The translations under genes were made by a program, and so were the position numbers. Positions 7,662 through 16,225 of a stretch of DNA of 64,000 nucleotides are shown here, one piece after another (position 1 is the first letter of the stretch; every line of letters starts with the position of its first letter). Source of the stretch: UASB124 sp964446935. Its GTDB lineage: Bacteria > Babelota > Babeliae > Babelales > RVW-14. The stretch covers positions 1-64,000 of the forward strand of contig CAYUQI010000005.1 of NCBI GenBank assembly GCA_964446935.1, in the 5' to 3' direction. Below the pieces are notes generated by a model, which was not told where the DNA came from, did no database searches, and was given only the letters and a program-made list of their open reading frames with translations.

Positions 7662-9337
7662 AAAGTACCCTTGAGGCCTGGAAGGTCTTTGTAAATAGAT
7701 GCGGATGGACGATTGATATTCAAAATAGTTGCCAAGGTGATTGGTAATTGGGCCGCCCATACCTTGTGTGTGACAACCATTTTGCCGAATCGTCCTTTTT
7801 GATAAAGGGCAATAGGAACGTGTGTGTCATAGTCGTAAGGACTTAAATGTGATGTGCCAGTTGGATAATTGGTAAGTAAACAGTACGGTTCAGGCATACA
7901 GATAAGGTCTCCGCTGCGGTTGTTATAGAGCTGATTTTTGTAGAAATTTTCAAGTTGATCATTTGCAAATGTTAAGTTGTGCAGTTCTTGTGTTGTCCAG
8001 ACGCGTTTGATTCCTTTTTGTTTGAGTAAATAATTTTTAATGTCGGTGATGATAGCTTTGTAAACACTGGTATCGAGTGTTGCTATTGCTTCTTTATTAA
8101 ATATAAAAAAAGTTGGCTCAAAAGCTTTGATAAATTCATCAACAGCGTAGTTTTTTTTGATCATGGTATTGATGTGTTCGATCAGTGGTTTGGCCATAAT
8201 ACGTTGTGCCATGGTAAAACCACGCTTATGCATAAGTTCTGGTATTGGACAAATACCGTGATCAGCCGCTAGAACAAAAAGACAATTTTTTGCCCCAACG
8301 CGACGTTTAGCAAAACCCATGAGATCACTCATTTGTTTATCGATATGATAGAGTGTGTCAATGGCCTCCATAGAATCAGGGCCGAAGAAGTGTGTTACGA
8401 GGTCTAAATTACTAAAACTTACCCATAGTAACAATTTGTCTGATGCTTTGGTAAAACTGTTGTTGATGCATACTTTGGCTAATTCAACCAATGTTTTACT
8501 TGATTGTGGTGTTTTTACAAACATTTCAAAAGGGGCTTTTGCTGTTTTATCAATAGGTAACGATGGTGAGGATATAAAACTGTATGAGTATCCTGCGTAA
8601 TCGTAATTTTTTATATCTTGAAAACGATAGGCAGCATCGTGAAGAGGATATGCTGTTTTCCATGCGAACTGAGAGCGCTTGGCCATTGCGAGATCTTTAT
8701 TGAATTCGACAAGCCATGAGGGTAATTGTTCAAAGTATTTTTTACTTGAAGTAAAGTTGCCTGATACTGTATCAAACCAAATGGCTTTGCCAAGACGTTG
8801 GGCACAGGCTATTGCAGGGTGGGCTTTGAGTGAAATTGAGAATGCCTTGTTGTGGGATTTGGGCGAGCTTGCTAGAACAAATTGGTCTGATAGTCCATCA
8901 ACTCGAGTGTTTTCACACGACTTGCCCATGATTTGGGGTGGCTGTTGATAAAAGACTTCTGCTTGTTGGGATGGATCATCAACATAGTGAATTTTATTAT
9001 ATTTTTTGTCGAACCATTCATTGAGAACAGCCCCATGATCCTTTGGGAGTGTTCCTGTACTCAAAGCATGATGCCCTGGCGTTGTTTCTGGAATAGCATG
9101 TTGATGAAAGGCATTAGTGTAAAAAATTCCTTTATCAAGGAACTTTTTCAGTCCATACTGAAAATAGGGGCGCAGCTTGGGAATGTAATGATAGGCGAAT
9201 TGATCGATAATACAGACGACGACAAGTTTGGGCTGACGATGTTTTGAATCTTTTGACTGAAGTGATGGTACGTATAGGATGCTGCTTATATATGCAATAC
9301 CTATAGCAGTCAATAATGACATGCGTTTTTTGATCAT
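7658..9337 (-). CDS. Secreted alkaline-phosphatase-superfamily phosphatase, paralogue
   Basis: The 559-residue protein has the same layout as the downstream gene and is its tandem paralogue. It has a signal peptide at about 1-27 and a metal-binding Asp in VVCIIDQFAYHY. The nucleophile loop ETTPGHHALSTGT is closer to the PafA-type consensus. AADHGICPIPE lies near residue 350 and GTSHLSPYDYDTHVP near the C-terminus. GGAGAGG lies just before the ATG. It carries an insertion around residues 130-250 relative to its neighbour. The two genes overlap by four bases and are very likely translated together. Periplasmic phosphate scavenging is plausible but not shown. Confidence 0.86.
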   Translation of the reverse strand: MIKKRMSLLTAIGIAYISSILYVPSLQSKDSKHRQPKLVVVCIIDQFAYHYIPKLRPYFQYGLKKFLDKGIFYTNAFHQHAIPETTPGHHALSTGTLPKDHGAVLNEWFDKKYNKIHYVDDPSQQAEVFYQQPPQIMGKSCENTRVDGLSDQFVLASSPKSHNKAFSISLKAHPAIACAQRLGKAIWFDTVSGNFTSSKKYFEQLPSWLVEFNKDLAMAKRSQFAWKTAYPLHDAAYRFQDIKNYDYAGYSYSFISSPSLPIDKTAKAPFEMFVKTPQSSKTLVELAKVCINNSFTKASDKLLLWVSFSNLDLVTHFFGPDSMEAIDTLYHIDKQMSDLMGFAKRRVGAKNCLFVLAADHGICPIPELMHKRGFTMAQRIMAKPLIEHINTMIKKNYAVDEFIKAFEPTFFIFNKEAIATLDTSVYKAIITDIKNYLLKQKGIKRVWTTQELHNLTFANDQLENFYKNQLYNNRSGDLICMPEPYCLLTNYPTGTSHLSPYDYDTHVPIALYQKGRFGKMVVTHKVWAAQLPITLATILNINRPSASIYKDLPGLKGTL

Positions 9338-9434
9338 GGCCTCTCCTTACTTTGATGACCCTTTCCATTTTTTGAATTATTGATCTAACATTAACGCTGA
9401 TGATAAAGAATTACAAGAATATGGGAGTTTTGTC

Positions 9435-10412
9435 GTGAATAAGCGTAGCGTTTGGTTGGTTGCAGTATTGATGATGATTCCTTTGTATGTTGGGGGGTTA
9501 GAAATCACCGGAACCGATGATGTTAATGATCTTATAACCCATAAAAAAATTGTATTGAATTTTAATAAAAAAAACGATGAAATTGGTATTATCAAAAATT
9601 CGTTGCAATTTTCGGTTGATAATCCTTCGATTTCACTTGTATCGTGGCATTATGATGCACAACCGGTGCAAACGTTTCTGAGTATTTTTAAAAAATATCA
9701 AAAATTATACACGAGTTCTTTTGCTGGGTGGATTGCCTGCGATTGTAGAAATACCAACGCTATTACGGATTCCTCTTTGTACATTAGTTGTTTGATTGTT
9801 GCTCACGATGGTAGGATTGTTCCGTTTACGACCCGTCTTCGCATGGGGAAAAAACTATTATGTGATCGTGATGTTACATGTACCGGCGGCTATGACCATG
9901 CATTGACCGTATCGGCAGTAAGTATTCCCACGGATGGACAAATTTCTGTTCCGGCAACGCCAGATCTGACGCAGGATTTTTTACAATTTGAGCAATTGGG
10001 AGGTAAGTGGACATGGCTATGTGGCATGATAAAATCATGTGCCTATGCAAGTTTTTGGTGGGTGATCGGTGGGTTGCTGCTGAGTAGTTTGATATTGATA
10101 GTGGTACTTTGTCGTCGCCGCCGTTATAGTAAATCATCGATTATATGGTTGCTGTGGCGAGCAAAGTCATTGTACCTTGTGATATTTATTGCTGTTGCTT
10201 ATATGCTTGTATGGTTGCATTATGTAGCCTCTTCAGCCAAAATATTATATGCACTTTCGACGTTGTGTTGCATTGGCATGCTGTATGCATATATTGCGCC
10301 TCCTCACGACGAGACCCTGATTGGGCGTATCAAGACAATAATAGGTTTTGCCCTGGGAATGCTGATCATTCCACTTGCGCTTAAAGCGTATTTAATGCAG
10401 TGTGGTTTGTAA
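9435..10412 (+). CDS. Membrane protein with exported N-terminal domain, unknown
   Basis: I cannot assign a family to this 325-residue protein. It starts with GTG, nine bases after GGGAG, and has a signal peptide at 1-21. An exported domain of about 170 residues follows, with three or four Cys. Around residues 206-225 there is a hydrophobic segment followed by CRRRR, a stop-transfer signal. At least three more hydrophobic segments follow at about 240-262, 268-285 and 300-318. The soluble-domain-then-helices layout loosely resembles DsbD-type thiol reductases, but I see no CxxC, so I do not call it that. It faces hpf convergently with six bases between them. Confidence 0.6.
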   Translation: MNKRSVWLVAVLMMIPLYVGGLEITGTDDVNDLITHKKIVLNFNKKNDEIGIIKNSLQFSVDNPSISLVSWHYDAQPVQTFLSIFKKYQKLYTSSFAGWIACDCRNTNAITDSSLYISCLIVAHDGRIVPFTTRLRMGKKLLCDRDVTCTGGYDHALTVSAVSIPTDGQISVPATPDLTQDFLQFEQLGGKWTWLCGMIKSCAYASFWWVIGGLLLSSLILIVVLCRRRRYSKSSIIWLLWRAKSLYLVIFIAVAYMLVWLHYVASSAKILYALSTLCCIGMLYAYIAPPHDETLIGRIKTIIGFALGMLIIPLALKAYLMQCGL

Positions 10413-10418
10413 GTAAGA

Positions 10419-10766
10419 TTATCGAGAAAAATTCTTTTTTTCGGTATCAGGTTTGTGATGTTTATCAATGAGCCGTTCTTTTTCTTTTTTTATAATCGTG
10501 ATCATTTTATCAATAACGGAATCAACAACGATGTACATATCAGGTCCTTCATCATGAGCGTTAAGGTTAAAGATGGGGGTGCGGACATGTAATTCTGCTG
10601 CGTGATGAGGGTGCTGTTTGTTTGCCTTAAGCCACATTTCGATACTGAATGGGGTCGCCTTGGCTTGAGCTTGTAAGATTTCGTTAATTTTTTTTAGTTT
10701 CTCGCGTGCATGGAGTTCAAGTGGCTCCGAGTGTGGCATATTATGAAATGCTATTTTGATATTCAT
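10419..10766 (-). CDS. hpf: Ribosome hibernation promoting factor (HPF/RaiA)
   Basis: The 115-residue protein is the short-type HPF/YfiA domain (beta-alpha-beta-beta-beta-alpha). It binds the decoding region of idle 30S subunits and shuts down translation in slow growth. The second helix region YIVVDSVIDKMITIIKKEKE and the AELHVRTP strand match the family, and the length fits the form without the dimerising tail. It lies 13 bases after lptB, the same lptB-hpf neighbourhood seen in proteobacteria, where rpoN lies between them; no rpoN is present here. Confidence 0.85.
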   Translation of the reverse strand: MNIKIAFHNMPHSEPLELHAREKLKKINEILQAQAKATPFSIEMWLKANKQHPHHAAELHVRTPIFNLNAHDEGPDMYIVVDSVIDKMITIIKKEKERLIDKHHKPDTEKKNFSR

Positions 10767-10779
10767 GGTATATCCTTTC

Positions 10780-11547
10780 TCATGACAAATAACGTTGGGC
10801 TATTTCTTGATAAAATTGATCTCCTAAATAACTTTCCTTGGTATATGCATTTTCCAATATATCTTTAATTGATCCTGATGTGACCACGTGACCTCCTACT
10901 ATAACATAGACGGCATTGGCTATGGATAGAAGTTGATCAACATGGTGGTCTGAAATGATGATTCCTATGCCTGACTGGGCAAGGTTGGTAAAAATTTGTT
11001 TGAGCTCATAGATTGATTTGGGATCGACCCCGGCAAATGGTTCGTCAAGCATAAGCATTTTAGGTTTCATGAGGAGTGCCCGAACAACTTCCAATTTGCG
11101 CTTTTGCCCGCCAGATAAGGTTTCTACTTTTTGATGTTTGGTTGCTGAAAGATGAGTAAGCTCAAGCCAACGATCAACCTCTTCTTGGAAATGATCATAG
11201 GGTTTGTTGTTCCATCCACTGTGATATTGATATACGACTTTTAAATTGTGTATCACGCTCATGTGCTGAAAGAGTGACGTGTGCTGCGGCATATAAAGCA
11301 GGCCGCATTCGACACGTTTATGAATAGACCAGCCTGTAATTGTTGCGTTGTTAAAGATAATTCGATTGTTTGTTGTTGAAGTAATGGGATAAAGCCCGAT
11401 AATACTTTTGAGTAATGTTGTTTTCCCCGCACCATTTGGGCCTAATAGAACAGTAATCATGCGTTGATCTGCCTGAAAGGTGATTGATGAAAGGATGGCC
11501 TTTTTTCCTAAGACTTGATTAAGATTTTCAACGCTGAGCAGTGCCAT
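10780..11547 (-). CDS. lptB: LPS export ABC transporter ATPase LptB
   Basis: LptB powers extraction of lipopolysaccharide from the inner membrane through LptFG. The 255-residue ATPase has Walker A GPNGAGKTT at 36-44, a Q-loop MPQ, the signature LSGGQKRKLEV, Walker B MLMLDEPFAGVDP and the switch His in IISDHHV. The LSGGQ-(R/K)R-(K/L)E pattern and DEPFAGVDP favour LptB over amino-acid transporter ATPases. Its neighbourhood with hpf supports this. Its ATG overlaps the der stop by one base (TAATG). Together with waaA at 21811 it argues for an LPS-bearing outer membrane. Confidence 0.88.
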   Translation of the reverse strand: MALLSVENLNQVLGKKAILSSITFQADQRMITVLLGPNGAGKTTLLKSIIGLYPITSTTNNRIIFNNATITGWSIHKRVECGLLYMPQHTSLFQHMSVIHNLKVVYQYHSGWNNKPYDHFQEEVDRWLELTHLSATKHQKVETLSGGQKRKLEVVRALLMKPKMLMLDEPFAGVDPKSIYELKQIFTNLAQSGIGIIISDHHVDQLLSIANAVYVIVGGHVVTSGSIKDILENAYTKESYLGDQFYQEIAQRYLS

Positions 11548-12872
11548 TATGGGGCCTTTTTAACAATGAGATGAACAGGACATCCTAGTAAGTCGTAGTG
11601 TTTGCGTAAAATGTTTTCAATACACCCTTGTTCTGCATCTTCAAACCATTCAGGAAAGTTTACAGAAAGAGCAAAGGTTGGGATAGACGCTTTGATTGGT
11701 TTGATATGATCAACCTTGAGTTGCTTTGTGGTGTGATACAGCGGTTTGGTGAGTAATTCTTTGATAACCAATTCATTGACGGTGGCCTCATCAAATTCGT
11801 AGTGACATCGTTGCCATACTGCATGAATTTCGTCGAAAATTTTACTAATATTTTTTTGGGTTAAGCAAGAAATGCGTACCTGGGGAACTTTTTTGAGAAT
11901 GAACTGGTATTCTTTGATGCTTTGATCAAGTGTCATTTGTTTGTATTCATCAAGCAAATCGGTTTTATTAAAGATGACGACAATCATTTTTTGTTGTTCA
12001 TAGGCATAAAAAAGTAATTTGAGCTCTTGATCTGCAATCTTTCCCTCGGATGCATCGATCATTATTAAAACAATATCAGCCTCTCTCACTGCTTGCATGG
12101 AGCTTTTAATCATGAGCTGTTCAAGATCTTCTTCAATTTTGCGTGATCGTCGTACCCCGGCGGTGTCGGTGATTTGAATAAGATCGTTGCAGCAGTAGGT
12201 TAGTTCAGAAATAGCTTCACGAGTGGTTCCGGCAATGCTTGAAACAATAGAGCGTTCATGTTGAATCAGGAGGTTCATGAGGGATGATTTACCAACGTTT
12301 GGTCTCCCAATGATGGTGACATTATAACTCGGCTTTTCTGGTTCGGCTTCTGTTGGCATAGGAATAGTACTTGCAATGGTTTCCAGCAGGGTGCTGATAC
12401 CTGTTCCATGAATGCCGGAAATAGGAATAATGCTGGAAAAACCAAGTTTATAAAAATCAGGCATGTTGTCTTCGATCGCGTTAATATTATCTGCTTTATT
12501 GACCAGAAGAACAACCGGCTTTTGTGTTTTGTGTATTACTTTGGCAACGCGTATATCTTCATCAGTTAATCCATTTTTTCCATCGACAACAAAGAGAAAC
12601 ATGGCGGCTTGCGTGAGGAGGTCAAGTACCTTTTCCTGAACGCGTTGGCCAATTTCATCCTTTTGTTTGTGAAATGAAATACCGCCGGTATCTACTAGAA
12701 GAAAGGATTTGTCTTTCCAAACAATTAATTCCTGAAGATAATCGCGGGTAACGCCCTCATATTCAAAGACAATACTACGTTTTTGTTCGGCAAGACGGTT
12801 GAACAATGTTGACTTGCCAACATTCATGCGGCCAACAAGAAGGACTTTTGGATACGAATAATGCTTATTCAT
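11547..12872 (-). CDS. der: Ribosome biogenesis GTPase Der (EngA)
   Basis: Der is the only bacterial GTPase family with two consecutive G domains and a KH-like C-terminal domain; it acts in 50S assembly. The 441-residue protein shows G1 motifs GRMNVGKST (14-22) and GRPNVGKSS (189-197), the matching DTGG and DTAG switch-2 motifs, and NKAD and NKTD guanine-specificity motifs. The length and the C-terminal KH-like region (about 350-440) are typical. It overlaps dnaX upstream by four bases (ATGA) and lptB downstream by one base. Confidence 0.96.
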   Translation of the reverse strand: MNKHYSYPKVLLVGRMNVGKSTLFNRLAEQKRSIVFEYEGVTRDYLQELIVWKDKSFLLVDTGGISFHKQKDEIGQRVQEKVLDLLTQAAMFLFVVDGKNGLTDEDIRVAKVIHKTQKPVVLLVNKADNINAIEDNMPDFYKLGFSSIIPISGIHGTGISTLLETIASTIPMPTEAEPEKPSYNVTIIGRPNVGKSSLMNLLIQHERSIVSSIAGTTREAISELTYCCNDLIQITDTAGVRRSRKIEEDLEQLMIKSSMQAVREADIVLIMIDASEGKIADQELKLLFYAYEQQKMIVVIFNKTDLLDEYKQMTLDQSIKEYQFILKKVPQVRISCLTQKNISKIFDEIHAVWQRCHYEFDEATVNELVIKELLTKPLYHTTKQLKVDHIKPIKASIPTFALSVNFPEWFEDAEQGCIENILRKHYDLLGCPVHLIVKKAP

Positions 12873-14611
12873 GATACACCCCGCTTTATTTTACCCGGAA
12901 AATAGCGTAGGAGCAAGCTTGCTTTTGGCCATTGGACCGAGTTTTTGATAATAAGGTAGTCGTTTTCAGCCCTTTGGGCACTTCGTTGAGGTTGGTGTGG
13001 TTGTTGTGTGGGAGTTGCCGATGTTGTAGTTTGTGCTTGTAGTTTGGGTTGTGGGGTGATTAGGACTCGCGGTGAAGGTGCATAGGCAAATCCGGTATAC
13101 CCTTGAAAGAATTGGCAAAATGATGGAAACCAGAGATTTTTGGTTTCTGTTATTTTATTTTTAAAGAAGGTGCTTTCGGTGTTGAGTTGGATGATGACCT
13201 GTTTACTTTCGTCCTCTTTCTTGATCAATGTTGCTTGTTTAAAGATTGAGCAAAGAACAGGGTCAGGTATTTGAGTAATAGCATTGACGAAACAATCCCA
13301 ATCAGAGGGGGGCTGGATAGGCTGCTCAGGCGCTGATGGTTGAGGTGAAGGCGTGGGTGCTTCATGGGGTGGAAGGGTTGCGGTTGCTACAGGTACAACT
13401 GGGGTGCTTGGCAAATGCTGAGGCTCAGGGATTGTCGCACGTGATGGTGTCTGTGTGATATCTTTACATGATTTGATGAGCTCATGAACATCAGCAATAT
13501 CAACTTGCTGGCACAATTGTACAAGTATCATTTCTAGAAAAAGATGTTTTCTGCTTGTTTTCAAGAAAAGCTCTTCCTGGGACCACAGGAGAGTGAAGAT
13601 GGCGTTGATACGGTTGAGAGAGCATCCTTGGGCAATAATGGTTAGTTGATCACGATGTGCTTGAAAACCACCGGGGATAGTTTGGACACCGTATTTAATC
13701 CATACCAAAGCTCGGCAGAGGTGGACAAGCATGTCCCATAGCAGCTGTGGAGACCGTTGTTCAAAATTAATTGTTTGCAAGAGGTCAAGTAGTTTTGGTG
13801 CATTTTGCTCGAGAATACGCTGGAAGATGGTGAATAATTGTTGTGTGCTTATTTTACCTAAAACGTCATGAATGGTTTGTTCCGTAATATGATCACTTGA
13901 AAAACGTACACGTTCAAGGAGGTTGATGGCATCGCGTACCGAGCCTTCAGTTTCATCCAGAAGTACATCAAGTGCGGCTGGATCAATAATAACGCCTTCA
14001 TTGGTACAAATAGTGGTAAGGTGATTTTTGAGCGTTTCATTGTCGATGGGGTTGAATGTTAGCTGAAAACAACGAGAAAGTACTGTTGTTGGGAACTTAT
14101 TACTTTCTGTGGTTGCTAGGATAAACATGACGGAGGCGGGTGGTTCTTCAAGTACCTTTAAGAAGGCATTAAAGGCTGCTTTACTGAGCATGTGAGCTTC
14201 ATCAATCAAATATATCTTTTTGCGTCCTACCAAGGGCATGTAGCTTGAGGCATCAATAATTTGGCGAACATTATCAACCCCGGTATGGGATGCTGCGTCA
14301 ATTTCAATAAAATCTGGATGGTCTCCTTTGCTCATGGCTATGCATGAAGAGCATGTAAGGCAAGGCAACGAGATATTTGGATCTTTTTGGAATGTGTCGA
14401 CATGGTGACAATTAACGGCAGCCGCAAATACACGCGCTGTTGTTGTTTTACCGCATCCGCGTTGTCCTGCAAAGAGATATACAGGAAACAACTTGTTAAG
14501 GAATAAGCTGTTTTTAAGCATGCGAAGGGTGATTGGTTGACCAACAATCGTATCAAATGATTGTGGTCGCCATTTGCGAGCAAGATTGAGATTTTGTGTT
14601 TGTGTTGTCAT
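12869..14611 (-). CDS. dnaX: DNA polymerase III subunit gamma/tau
   Basis: DnaX is the clamp-loader ATPase subunit. The 580-residue protein has an N-terminal RKWRPQSFDTIVGQ, Walker A GQRGCGKTT at 49-57, a zinc module with Cys at 68, 84, 87 and 90, Walker B IYLIDEAH, and the SRC sensor motif in LSRCFQLTF. Residues of about 380-450 are Pro/Gln/Ala-rich and link to a tau-like C-terminal domain. I see no strong frameshift heptamer, so a separate gamma form is not evident. It is the first gene of the dnaX-der-lptB-hpf run, and the catalytic partner dnaE is at 51905. Confidence 0.95.
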   Translation of the reverse strand: MTTQTQNLNLARKWRPQSFDTIVGQPITLRMLKNSLFLNKLFPVYLFAGQRGCGKTTTARVFAAAVNCHHVDTFQKDPNISLPCLTCSSCIAMSKGDHPDFIEIDAASHTGVDNVRQIIDASSYMPLVGRKKIYLIDEAHMLSKAAFNAFLKVLEEPPASVMFILATTESNKFPTTVLSRCFQLTFNPIDNETLKNHLTTICTNEGVIIDPAALDVLLDETEGSVRDAINLLERVRFSSDHITEQTIHDVLGKISTQQLFTIFQRILEQNAPKLLDLLQTINFEQRSPQLLWDMLVHLCRALVWIKYGVQTIPGGFQAHRDQLTIIAQGCSLNRINAIFTLLWSQEELFLKTSRKHLFLEMILVQLCQQVDIADVHELIKSCKDITQTPSRATIPEPQHLPSTPVVPVATATLPPHEAPTPSPQPSAPEQPIQPPSDWDCFVNAITQIPDPVLCSIFKQATLIKKEDESKQVIIQLNTESTFFKNKITETKNLWFPSFCQFFQGYTGFAYAPSPRVLITPQPKLQAQTTTSATPTQQPHQPQRSAQRAENDYLIIKNSVQWPKASLLLRYFPGKIKRGVS

Positions 14612-14707
14612 GATAATGATTTTTAGTAATGCTGGTGGGAATTCTTATAACAGTTCACACCAGTATACCCAGTTTTTCGTAATTGTGAGTATTGATGAAA
14701 AAAAAGA

Positions 14708-14788
14708 GGGCACGGTACAGAGAAGTATTACCCCTGCTGCTTCCTTCCGGACCTGACAGATTATGCAACACCTCAACTTACCATGCCC
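14708..14788 (-). ncRNA. ffs: Signal recognition particle RNA (4.5S, small type)
   Basis: On the minus strand, GGGCATGG (from 14788) pairs with CCGTGCCC at the other end. The conserved apical core is present: GUCAGGUCCGGAAGGAAGCAGCAGGG, written here as the pieces CAGGUCCGGAAGG and AAGCAGCAGGG. This is the Ffh-binding helix with its GGAA tetraloop. The terminal helix is followed by TCTTTTTTT on the same strand, so it may act as its own terminator. The gene is about 81 bases, the Alu-less bacterial type, and lies between dnaX and tRNA-Ser. The ends are estimated from the helix. Confidence 0.95.
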
Positions 14789-14835
14789 AATTTGTAAAGA
14801 ACTTTGTTATGTCAAAATTTAAATTTACTGGCCTG

Positions 14836-14873
14836 CCATACGAAGCCACGAGCAAAGCGAGGGCGAAGTATGG
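14836..14873. repeat. Palindromic element abutting tRNA-Ser 3' end
   Basis: CCATAC at 14836-14841 is complementary to GTATGG at 14868-14873, enclosing a GC-rich stretch with further short GCC/GGC matches. The right arm shares its last bases with the encoded CCA of the tRNA-Ser gene. The left edge (GCCTGCCATACGAAGCC) resembles GCCTGCCAGCCGAAGCG at 42711, so the two may belong to one repeat family. Confidence 0.45.
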
Positions 14874-14962
14874 TGGAGAGAGAGGGATTCGAACCCTCGA
14901 TGCCCCTTTCAGGACATACATGATTTCCAATCATGCGCTTTCGACCACTCAGCCATCTCTCC
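14871..14962 (-). tRNA. tRNA-Ser (GGA)
   Basis: The minus strand gives acceptor GGAGAGA paired with TCTCTCC, then discriminator A and an encoded CCA. The D arm contains GGCUGAGUGGUCGAAAGC. The anticodon stem AUGAU/AUCAU holds loop UUGGAAA with anticodon GGA (reads UCC/UCU, Ser). A long variable arm (GUAUGUCCUGAAAGGGGCAUC region) marks a class II tRNA. It lies ten bases from the rpsB stop on the same strand. Confidence 0.95.
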
Positions 14963-14971
14963 TGACTGGCA

Positions 14972-16054
14972 TTATTCCTTTTTAGCTGTTGTTTTTTTCT
15001 CTGGCTGTTTAGCGGCGGCGGTAGGACGAGCAACTTTTTTTATTTCTTTATGCTCAGGTTCGGCTGCTTTTTTTGTTTCGACGTTAGCTGCCTTTTTGTG
15101 TTCTGGTTCAGCAACTTTTGGCGTTCTTGGTTTTACTTCAATTTTTTCAGTTTTTTCAACTTTAGTATGTTCAGTTTTTACGTGTTCAATTTTTGGTTTT
15201 TCAATCTTTTCATCATGATGTTTTGCTTCATGTGTTTCATGTTTTTCTGGCGCTTTAGTGGGCTGAACATGCGCTTTGCGTTCCATTTTTGCGTGTAGTT
15301 CTTTTGCTTCGGTGACTGCTTTTACCTGAGCCTTACGTGCTTCAAGTTCTGCGGCTCTTGTTTTTGCCAGAGTAGCTTCGTACGTGGAAACACCTTCTTT
15401 AATTTGTTCTGTTAAAAAATCAAAAATGAAGGTAATTGATTTTGGAGAATCGTCATTTCCAGGAATAACGAATGTTACTCCTTCTGGATCAGCATTGGTG
15501 TCAACTAATGCAACAACGGGAATGCCTAGACGAGATGCTTCTTTAACAGCGGAACGTTCTTTGGTGACATCGACAATGATGATAGCGGCTGGTGGATAAT
15601 CCAAGTCGATAATACCTCCAACATTTTTCTCCAAACGAGCAACCTCTTTTTGGATCATACTAATTTCTTTTTTCTTATAATGAGTTGTTGATTTTTGAAG
15701 TACGTCACGCATATGCAGGAGACGTGTTACAGCTTTCTTTACTTGATCATAGTTACTCAATGTTCCACCAACCCATCGGTGAACAACAAATGGCATATGA
15801 ACAGTATTTGCTGTTTTCTGAATGATAGATTGTGCTGGCTTTTTTGTTCCCACTAGAAGAAACTTGCCACCAGTGCTGGCAACTTCTTTAAGGAATTTTC
15901 CAGCGCGTTCAAGTAAAAAAGCTGTTTTGGAAACATCAATAAGGTGGACGCGGTTTTTGGCGCCCCAAATGAAGGGTCTCATTTTAGGTGACCAACGTGA
16001 TGTTTTGTGACCAAAATGAACACCTGCTTCAAGCATTTTCTTTAGATCGATCAT
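14972..16054 (-). CDS. rpsB: 30S ribosomal protein S2 with long charged C-terminal tail
   Basis: uS2 binds the 30S head near S1. The first 235 or so residues are a standard S2 with the signature LLEAGVHFGH-like start (MLEAGVHFGHKTSRW), PKMRPFIWG, the KFLLVGTKKPAQ segment and VDTNADPEGV. Residues from about 245 to 360 form an extra tail rich in Lys, Glu, His and Ala with short repeats (EKxEH, EHTKxEK, AEPEHK). Such a tail is not part of normal S2, which is about 230-260 residues. The gene stands apart from tsf (57426), although the two are usually adjacent. A stable hairpin lies in its leader. Confidence 0.95.
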   Translation of the reverse strand: MIDLKKMLEAGVHFGHKTSRWSPKMRPFIWGAKNRVHLIDVSKTAFLLERAGKFLKEVASTGGKFLLVGTKKPAQSIIQKTANTVHMPFVVHRWVGGTLSNYDQVKKAVTRLLHMRDVLQKSTTHYKKKEISMIQKEVARLEKNVGGIIDLDYPPAAIIIVDVTKERSAVKEASRLGIPVVALVDTNADPEGVTFVIPGNDDSPKSITFIFDFLTEQIKEGVSTYEATLAKTRAAELEARKAQVKAVTEAKELHAKMERKAHVQPTKAPEKHETHEAKHHDEKIEKPKIEHVKTEHTKVEKTEKIEVKPRTPKVAEPEHKKAANVETKKAAEPEHKEIKKVARPTAAAKQPEKKTTAKKE

Positions 16055-16079
16055 GTGAAAATCTCCCGGGTTTTAGCTA

Positions 16080-16123
16080 TTGTTTCTTTGGGTCTTTTCG
16101 ACCACCCGCGACATAAGAAACAA
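16080..16123 (-). promoter_or_regulatory. rpsB leader hairpin, possible autoregulatory element
   Basis: On the transcript, TTGTTTCT (16123-16116) can pair perfectly with AGAAACAA (16087-16080). Between the arms is an inner GGTC-GAAAA-GACC hairpin. The structure lies about 25 bases before the rpsB ATG, just upstream of a GGGAG ribosome site. Ribosomal-protein genes are often controlled by such leader structures. No compensatory-change evidence is available from one sequence. Confidence 0.5.
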
Positions 16124-16225
16124 GGTTATACTTATGATTATTCAAAAAGATAATTAAAGCCTAACAAAAGGGCATTTTTTAGCAAGTTTTATTCTACTTT
16201 GCCAAAAAACCATATTTAAGCAACC

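Noticed and set aside
9435..10412. DsbD-type thiol reductase
   Set aside because: The domain-then-helices layout is similar, but there is no CxxC in the helices and no thioredoxin domain, so I left it as unknown.
14692..14985. Open frame of 97 codons across the SRP RNA and tRNA-Ser genes
   Set aside because: It runs over two well-defined RNA genes on the other strand and has no protein-like composition.
15050..15298. Open frame antisense to the rpsB tail, very rich in Phe and Cys
   Set aside because: It is the reverse of the Lys/Glu-rich tail codons; its composition is an artefact of the low-complexity region and it has no ribosome site.
16150..16190. Terminator between rpsB leader and the translocase gene
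   Set aside because: Only a three-base GCC/GGC stem can form; too weak to call.
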